64,000 nt of DNA from Streptomyces pilosus (GTDB taxonomy: Bacteria > Actinomycetota > Actinomycetes > Streptomycetales > Streptomycetaceae). Shown in pieces: positions 59,246 through 64,000 of this stretch. Below the pieces are notes generated by a model. It was not told where the DNA came from and searched no databases. It was given only the letters and a program-made list of their open reading frames with translations. The DNA is taken from the NCBI RefSeq assembly GCF_014649835.1, contig NZ_BMTU01000003.1:62001-126000 (forward strand), read 5' to 3'. Position 1 is the first letter of the stretch; the number at the start of each line of letters is the position of its first letter. Position numbers and translations under genes: made by a program.

Positions 59246-60901
59246 TCAGATCTGGGTGACGTCCAGCGTCCCCTCGGCGTACCGCCGGCGCAGGACCTTC
59301 TTGTCGAACTTGCCGACGCTGGTCTTCGGCACCGACTCGATCACCGTCCAGCGCTCCGGGAGCTGCCACTTGGCGATCCTGCCCTCCTCCTGGAGGAAGG
59401 CGCGCAGGGTGTCGAAATCGGCGGTGGAGCCTTCCTTCAGGACGACCGTGGCCAGCGGGCGCTCGCCCCACTTGTCGTCCGGGACGGCGACGACGGCGGC
59501 CTCGGCCACGTCCGGGTGCGCCATCAGCGCGTTCTCCAGCTCGACCGAGGAGATCCACTCGCCACCGGACTTGATGACGTCCTTGGCACGGTCGGTCAGG
59601 GTCAGGAAGCCGTCGGGGCTGATGGTGCCGACGTCACCGGTCTTCAGCCAGCCGTCCTCGCTGAACTTGTCGGCGGGGCGCAGCGGTTCGGCGCCGGGGC
59701 CGTTGTAGTAGGCGCCCGCGATCCACGCTCCGCGGACCTCCAGCTCACCGGCCGACTCGCCGTCCCAGGGGAGGCGTTCGCCGCCGGGGCCGGTGAGGCG
59801 GGCCTCGACGCCGGCCGGGAAGCGGCCCTGGGTCAGCCGGTAGGCGAACTCGGACTCGGTACCGACGGCGCTCGCCGGCGGGCGGGCGATGGTGCCGAGC
59901 GGGGAGGTCTCCGTCATGCCCCAGGCGTGGCAGACGCGCATGCCCAGCTTGTCGAAGGCCTCCATCAGGGAGGGCGGACAGGCGGAGCCGCCGATGGTGA
60001 CCTGGGTGAGGGCGGAGACGTCCCGGGGCCTGGCGGTCAGCTCGGCGAGCAGGCCCTGCCAGATGGTGGGGACGGCGGCGGCGTGCGTCGGCCGCTCGCT
60101 CTCGATCATCTCGGCGAGCGGGGCGGGCTGCAGGAAGCGGTCCGGCATCAGCATGTTGACGCCGGTCATGAACGTGGCGTGCGGCAGACCCCACGCGTTG
60201 ACGTGGAACTGCGGGACGACGACCAGCGAGGTGTCCTCGTCGGTGAGGCCCATCGACTGCGCCATGTTGACCTGCATCGAGTGCAGGTAGATCGAGCGGT
60301 GGCTGTAGACGACGCCCTTGGGGTCGCCGGTGGTGCCGGAGGTGTAGCACATGGCGGCGGCGGCCCGCTCGTCCAGCTCCGGCCAGTCGTAGGCGACGGG
60401 CTGCCCGGCGATCAGCTCCTCGTACTCATGCACCCGCGCGGTGACGCCGGCCAGGGCCGAGCGGTCACCGGGACCGGAGACGACCACGTGCTCGACGGTC
60501 TTCAGGTGCGGCAGCAGCGGGGCGAGCAGGGGGATCAGCGAACCGTTGACGAGGACCACCCGGTCGGCGGCGTGGTTGACGATCCACGCGAGCTGCTCGG
60601 GCGGCAGGCGGAGGTTCAGGGTGTGCAGGACGGCACCCATGGAGGGGATCGCGAAGTACGCCTCGACGTGCTCGGCGTTGTTCCACATGAGGGTGGCGAC
60701 CCGCTCGTCGCCGGTGACACCGAGGTCCTCGCGCAGGGCGTGGGCCAGCTGGGCCGCACGGGCGCCGATCTCCGCGTAGGAACGGCGCTGCGGCTCGCCC
60801 TCGCCGGTCCAGGTGACGACCTGCGATGTGCCGTGGATCGTCGACCCGTGGGTCAGGATCCTCGAGATCAGCAGCGGTACGTCCTGCATGGTGCTCAGCA
60901 C
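59246..60901 (-). CDS. Fatty-acid (long-chain) acyl-CoA ligase-type AMP-binding enzyme
   Basis: A 551-residue ANL adenylating enzyme. Phosphate-binding loop YTSGTTGDPKGVVYSHRS (near residue 188), WGMTETSPLG, and the hinge region GWLKTGDVGTISPDGFLTLTDRAKD; catalytic Lys in VPKTSVGKFDKKVLRRRY at the C-terminus. Features fit fatty acyl-CoA synthetases, activating acids for beta-oxidation or lipid synthesis. GTG 60901 with GGAGGA 4 bases upstream is preferred to ATG 60889, which lacks a site. A perfect palindrome 58 bases upstream indicates a repressor, probably TetR-type. Confidence 0.92.
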   Translation of the reverse strand: MLSTMQDVPLLISRILTHGSTIHGTSQVVTWTGEGEPQRRSYAEIGARAAQLAHALREDLGVTGDERVATLMWNNAEHVEAYFAIPSMGAVLHTLNLRLPPEQLAWIVNHAADRVVLVNGSLIPLLAPLLPHLKTVEHVVVSGPGDRSALAGVTARVHEYEELIAGQPVAYDWPELDERAAAAMCYTSGTTGDPKGVVYSHRSIYLHSMQVNMAQSMGLTDEDTSLVVVPQFHVNAWGLPHATFMTGVNMLMPDRFLQPAPLAEMIESERPTHAAAVPTIWQGLLAELTARPRDVSALTQVTIGGSACPPSLMEAFDKLGMRVCHAWGMTETSPLGTIARPPASAVGTESEFAYRLTQGRFPAGVEARLTGPGGERLPWDGESAGELEVRGAWIAGAYYNGPGAEPLRPADKFSEDGWLKTGDVGTISPDGFLTLTDRAKDVIKSGGEWISSVELENALMAHPDVAEAAVVAVPDDKWGERPLATVVLKEGSTADFDTLRAFLQEEGRIAKWQLPERWTVIESVPKTSVGKFDKKVLRRRYAEGTLDVTQI

Positions 60902-60958
60902 GGCGTCCTCCTGGGCGACATCGCCTACACGTCGGTACGGGTTGCGCTGATTCTGCGC

Positions 60959-60976
60959 ACATACCGCGCGGTATGT
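60959..60976. promoter_or_regulatory. Perfect 18-base palindrome upstream of the acyl-CoA ligase
   Basis: ACATACCGC joined to GCGGTATGT with no spacer. It is 58 bases before the GTG at 60901, where it would overlap the promoter. Size and symmetry suit TetR-type repressors that control fatty acid genes. No such regulator gene lies in the window. Confidence 0.75.
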
Positions 60977-61036
60977 CACTAGGGGGACGGATGATCGATC
61001 AGACAGCCCCGAGGGGCCACTTCCCTCGAAATCAGT

Positions 61037-61606
61037 TCATTTTCTGACAAGCCCCAGCTCAGCGTCGTCGCGGAGTTTGCCGAGCGCCCTCGACACGGCG
61101 GACTTCACCGTGCCGACCGAGACGCCGAGCACCTCGGCCGTCTGCACCTCGCTGAGGTCCTCGTAGTACCGCAGTACGACCATCGCCCGCTGCCGCGCGG
61201 GCAGCCGCATGATCGCCCGCCACATCGCGTCGCGCAGCGCCTGCAGCTCGGCCGGGTCGTCGCCGCCGGGCACCGGTTCGGGCTCGGGCAGCTCGTCGCA
61301 GGCGAACTCGTCGACCCTGCGCTTGCGCCACTGCGACGTACGCGTGTTGAGCAGCGCCCTGCGCACGTAGCCGTCGAGCGCGCGGTGGTCCTCTATCCGC
61401 TCCCAGGCGACGTACGTCTTGGTGAGCGCGGTCTGCAGCAGGTCCTCCGCGTCGCTCGGATTCCCGGTGAGCGACCGGGCGGTACGCAGGAGCACCGGAT
61501 GGCGGGCCCTCATGTACGACGAGAACGACGGATACGGAAGGGTCTGCGTCGGTGGAGCAGCGGCGTCCGAGGCGCTGGTGCAGACGAGTGTGGTCATGTC
61601 CTCCAC
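61037..61606 (-). CDS. ECF sigma factor of the SigE-family (actinobacterial, short) type
   Basis: A 189-residue ECF sigma factor. Region 2: FSSYMRARHPVLLRTARSLTGNPSDAEDLLQTALTKTY, spread over residues 28-65, ending AWERIED. Region 4: IMRLPARQRAMVVLRYYEDLSEVQTAEVLGV and SVGTVKSAVSRALGKLR as HTH. GTG 61606 reads through GGAGGAC to ATG 61597; either may be used, and the site GGAGG is only 2 bases from the ATG. No anti-sigma gene follows. Regulon unknown. The acyl-CoA ligase gene lies 136 bases downstream on the same strand but has its own operator. Confidence 0.88.
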   Translation of the reverse strand: MEDMTTLVCTSASDAAAPPTQTLPYPSFSSYMRARHPVLLRTARSLTGNPSDAEDLLQTALTKTYVAWERIEDHRALDGYVRRALLNTRTSQWRKRRVDEFACDELPEPEPVPGGDDPAELQALRDAMWRAIMRLPARQRAMVVLRYYEDLSEVQTAEVLGVSVGTVKSAVSRALGKLRDDAELGLVRK

Positions 61607-61856
61607 GCTAGGAGCGAGCCCCGTCCGGCGGATCGGCCGCAGGTCCCGAAGCCGCGTCCCCCTCAGGTTGTAGGGGTGGGGCTTTCCACACCTCCTGGAG
61701 GTGGACGAGCGGATGAGGGGCTACTGCGGGTCGGCCCCCGAGACGGCGCGGGACGCGGGCCTCCGCCGACGGCCCGGCACCCGGGGAACACCTGCGCGGC
61801 GCTGCCGGAGCACCGCCGCGCAGACGTCCCCCACCCCACGGAGCCCCCCGGCCCGG

Positions 61857-62198
61857 TCAGACGACCGGCGCCTCCCACCACAGGGGGGTGAAGCTGATGG
61901 CCACGTTGTCGGTGCCCTGGTTGACGGCCGTGAACGCGGAACCGTTGACCTGGGAGGTGTTGCTCTGGTTCAGGGCGCCGGGACCGCTCGCCTGCTGCTG
62001 CGCGGTGGCCGAGGTGCCGAAGTTGTCACCGCCGACACCGGTGCCGAGGGCCCCGGCCTCCCCGCTGACGGCCGTCGCGTTCGATCCGTCGTCCGCGAGG
62101 GCGCCGCTGTCCGCCGTCGCCACGCCGGCGAGCAGAGCGGCCGCGAGCGGGAGCGCGGCGGCCGCGGCGATGACACGGGCGGTACGGATGCTTGCCAT
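61857..62198 (-). CDS. Small secreted Gln/Asn/Ser-rich protein
   Basis: A 113-residue exported protein. Signal peptide about 1-29 (MASIRTARVIAAAAALPLAAALLAG...ATADS, cleavage near ATA-DS). The mature 84 residues have no Cys and are rich in Gly, Ala, Ser, Asn and Gln: GVGGDNFGTSATAQQQASG, ALNQSNTSQVNGSAFTAVNQG, ending in the hydrophobic FTPLWWEAPVV. The regular spacing of Gln and Asn recalls amyloid-forming surface proteins in a general way, but it is not a chaplin or rodlin by sequence. GGAGGG precedes the ATG at 62198. Role unknown. Confidence 0.75.
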   Translation of the reverse strand: MASIRTARVIAAAAALPLAAALLAGVATADSGALADDGSNATAVSGEAGALGTGVGGDNFGTSATAQQQASGPGALNQSNTSQVNGSAFTAVNQGTDNVAISFTPLWWEAPVV

Positions 62199-62557
62199 GT
62201 TGTGTTCCCTCCAGAACCCACAGGACGCACCGGCTCAGTGCCTCAAGTGCGTGAAGTACGGCTGTCACCAGGGGAGTTGCCCCCCGCCCCGGTGTCGTTC
62301 GCGACGTCGCAAGATCAGGATTGCCCACCGGATCCGCCGGAACCACCCCGGACGACGCGATTCGCACGCAAGCGTGACGACCGGGCGATAAACCCCAGAA
62401 CCTCATCGAGGTGACCAGGCACCCTCAGGACCCCCACCGCCCCCAAGCCCCGCAAGGGAGGAAGCGTTACGGCACTTCCCCGCCACCCCGCTCCGCCCCG
62501 GCGTGCCGCCCTCCCGGCCCCCTTCCCTTCTTCGAACGCGTGTACGAAAATAGAGTC
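62199..62557. other. Divergent intergenic region (359 bases)
   Basis: Lies between the secreted protein gene (minus) and the Prim-Pol-like gene (plus). Both promoters should be here. TAGAGT at 62551-62556 is a -10-like sequence but is too close to ATG 62558 to drive it. No RNA gene or repeat stands out. Confidence 0.4.
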
Positions 62558-63424
62558 ATGGCCACCACCGACCGGCAGGCCACGACGCTGGCCCTCGCAC
62601 ACGCCCTGTCAGCCGCCGAGCGCGGTCTGGCCGTCATCCCCCTGTCCCGGACGAAACTCCCGGCCCTGCGCTCCCCGCACCGCGACGACCCGCAGCCCGC
62701 GGGGCCGCCCTGCCGCGGCGAGTGCGGCCGCTGGGGACACGGTGTCCACGACGCCTCCACCGATCCCTCCCGCATCCGCGCCCTGTTCGCCGCCGCACCC
62801 CGCGCCACCGGCTACGGCATCGCCTGCGGCCTCCCCCCGCACCACCTCATCGGCGTCGACCTGGACACCAAGACCGGCACGGACGCCACGGCCGCCCTGC
62901 GCGAGCTGGCGCTGCGTCACCTCTTCACCATCCCCGCCACCGTCGTGGTCCTGACCCCGAGCGGCGGCCGCCACCTGTGGCTGAGCGGCCCGCCCGACGT
63001 GGTCGTCCCCAACTCCGCCGGCCGCCTCGCCCCCGGCATCGACATCAGGGGCGCCGGCGGCTACCTCGTCGGCCCCGGCTCACGCACCGACCACGGCACC
63101 TACACGGCCGCCCCGGGCACCGCGCACCTCCCCCCGGCGGCCTGCCCGCCCGCCCTGCTGCGCCTGCTCCTCCCACCGCCCCGCGCCCACCACCCGACAC
63201 CCGCATCCACCGGCGGACACGGCCAGGCCCTGGTCCAGTTCGTCCTCGCGGCGCACGAGGGCCAGCGCAACACCCGCCTGTTCTGGGCGGCCTGCCGCGC
63301 CTACGAGGACGGCACGGGCCCCGCCCTGGCCGACTCCCTGGCCGACGCGGCACGCGCCACGGGCCTGTCCGAACGCGAGGCCCGCGCGACGATCGCGTCG
63401 GCCGCCCGCATGACCGGCCACTGA
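62558..63424 (+). CDS. Bifunctional DNA primase/polymerase (Prim-Pol) N-terminal-domain protein
   Basis: A 288-residue protein of the archaeo-eukaryotic-primase-like Prim-Pol family. N-terminal AAERGLAVIPLSRTKLPAL, a Cys/His-bearing loop CRGECGRWGHGVHDAST, GIACGLPPHHLIGVDLDTKTGTDA carrying the catalytic acidic pair (DLD), TPSGGRHLWLSG with the conserved SGGxH motif, and GIDIRGAGGYLVGPGSR. No helicase domain is attached. Members occur on plasmids and phages and also as stable chromosomal genes in Streptomyces, so this may be a repair enzyme or a relic of an element; I see no other mobile genes beside it. ATG 62558. Confidence 0.85.
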   Translation: MATTDRQATTLALAHALSAAERGLAVIPLSRTKLPALRSPHRDDPQPAGPPCRGECGRWGHGVHDASTDPSRIRALFAAAPRATGYGIACGLPPHHLIGVDLDTKTGTDATAALRELALRHLFTIPATVVVLTPSGGRHLWLSGPPDVVVPNSAGRLAPGIDIRGAGGYLVGPGSRTDHGTYTAAPGTAHLPPAACPPALLRLLLPPPRAHHPTPASTGGHGQALVQFVLAAHEGQRNTRLFWAACRAYEDGTGPALADSLADAARATGLSEREARATIASAARMTGH

Positions 63425-63548
63425 CGCGGCCCCTCCTCCTCCGGCCCGCCCCACCCGTCCGCCCCGCCCCTCCATTCCCCGCCCCGTCCCGTCCCGCCCC
63501 GGCGAAAACCGAAAGCGCTGAATGCACCACCGTTCTAAGGTGCCGACC

Positions 63549-63980
63549 ATGGCACTCGCCCGCGTCGTCCTCTCCTCCGGCCGCTCGGTCGACCTCTCCG
63601 AGCTGCGCATGTCGTCGACGTACGGCGGACTGCTCGAGGGGTACCCCTGCAAACGCCTCAACGACCTCAGGATCGCCGGACTGCTCCGGTCCGCCGAGCA
63701 CACCTTCCCCGGCACGCCGGTCCATCTGATCCCGCCGCCGCGCGAGTACCCCGACCAGTACGCGGGTGCCTTCGGCCCGGTGGAGACGCTGCCCGCCGTG
63801 ACCTGCGTCGGCCGGTTCCGCTCCGAGGCCGTCGACCCGGCCCACGACCGCGTCCTGTACCGCTCCCACCTCACCGTGGTCTGGTTCCAGCCCGCCCCGC
63901 ACGTCCCGTCGGGCTGTGACGCCGAACCCGCCCTGCGGGACCTCTCCTGGGAACTGCTCGCCACCGACGAGGAGCTGTGA
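63549..63980 (+). CDS. Hypothetical protein, conserved-looking
   Basis: A 143-residue soluble protein starting at ATG 63549 (a frame from 63522 exists but begins in an unlikely sequence). It begins MALARVVLSSGRSVDLSEL, has STYGGLLEGYPCKRLNDL, PVHLIPPPREYPDQYAGAFGP, and a late VVWFQPAPHVPSG. I recognise no catalytic motif. Proteins of this kind are frequent in Streptomyces. Its stop is followed by an ATG 3 bases later, so it may be the first gene of an operon continuing past the window. Confidence 0.7.
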   Translation: MALARVVLSSGRSVDLSELRMSSTYGGLLEGYPCKRLNDLRIAGLLRSAEHTFPGTPVHLIPPPREYPDQYAGAFGPVETLPAVTCVGRFRSEAVDPAHDRVLYRSHLTVVWFQPAPHVPSGCDAEPALRDLSWELLATDEEL

Positions 63981-63982
63981 CG

Positions 63983-64000
63983 ATGCCCGCCTCCACCACG
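63983..64000 (+). CDS. Possible start of a further gene (cut by the right edge)
   Basis: ATG 63983 follows the previous stop by 2 bases, with GAGGAGCTG as a likely ribosome site upstream. Only six codons are visible, so this is a weak call. Confidence 0.3.

Noticed and set aside
62558..63424. Integrated plasmid or prophage around the Prim-Pol-like gene
   Set aside because: No integrase, excisionase, replication initiator or attachment repeats are seen nearby, and base composition matches the neighbours.

Overview
This is a 64 kb piece of a Streptomyces chromosome, almost certainly the conserved core rather than an arm. The evidence is very high GC with strongly GC-biased third codon positions, frequent GTG starts, mycothiol-linked and F420-linked enzymes, an Lsr2-type nucleoid protein and paired SigB/SigF-type sigma factors. 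The gene order (purL-purQ-purS, an lsr2 paralogue, purC, purD, dnaX, upp, tadA, two sigma factors) is one I recognise from Streptomyces coelicolor-type chromosomes. That recognition is from memory, not a search. I see no phage, insertion sequence, CRISPR array or replication origin.

Layout. 1-7.2 kb: purine genes on the minus strand (purF fragment at the left edge; purL-purQ-purS coupled by 4-base overlaps), with a META lipoprotein, a mycothiol-dependent-type enzyme and an ArsR-type regulator/M23 peptidase pair between them. 7.4-12.1 kb: an lsr2 paralogue, three tRNA-Gly genes and an ABC exporter plus NarL-type two-component system lying between two near-identical tRNA-Gly(GCC) copies. 12.1-21.1 kb: purC, a dimethylformamidase-beta-like protein, a degenerate M48-like membrane protein, purD, dnaX, SRP RNA and tRNA-Ser(GGA). 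21.1-29.9 kb: a DinB-like protein, DM13 and CopC-CopD proteins, then an iron-box divergon: a four-gene operon (penicillin-acylase family Ntn hydrolase, siderophore-type acetyltransferase, DUF985 cupin, SDR) facing a siderophore-interacting flavoprotein. 30-34.5 kb: small conserved genes, upp, tadA and tRNA-Ser(CGA). 34.6-42.9 kb: tandem sigma genes (sigF-like, sigN-like), a MarR/efflux pump/YceI cluster with shared carboxypeptidase-regulatory repeats, and divergent GAF-ANTAR and STAS genes. 43-48.3 kb: an OmpR-type two-component system followed by a broken GT2-GtrA gene and a GT39 transferase. 48.4-54.4 kb: metabolic and membrane genes, tRNA-Arg(ACG) and tRNA-Ser(GCT). 54.5-64 kb: a tandem repeat, a giant PAS/pseudokinase/receiver protein, an acyl-CoA ligase with a perfect palindromic operator, an ECF sigma factor, a small secreted protein and a Prim-Pol-like protein.

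Best candidates for something new: (1) the iron-box divergon, which resembles a siderophore-processing or recycling module without any siderophore synthetase nearby; (2) a tRNA-Gly(UCC) whose T-arm and D-loop have lost canonical features and carry the GUGC T-loop signature known from staphylococcal cell-wall tRNA-Gly; (3) the 1411-residue sensor-like protein whose kinase and one receiver look catalytically dead; (4) a GT2-GtrA gene whose internal deletion leaves an open frame running into the next glycosyltransferase. Several clear palindromic operators (ArsR, two MarR, a TetR-like and a CRP-like site) are also reported.
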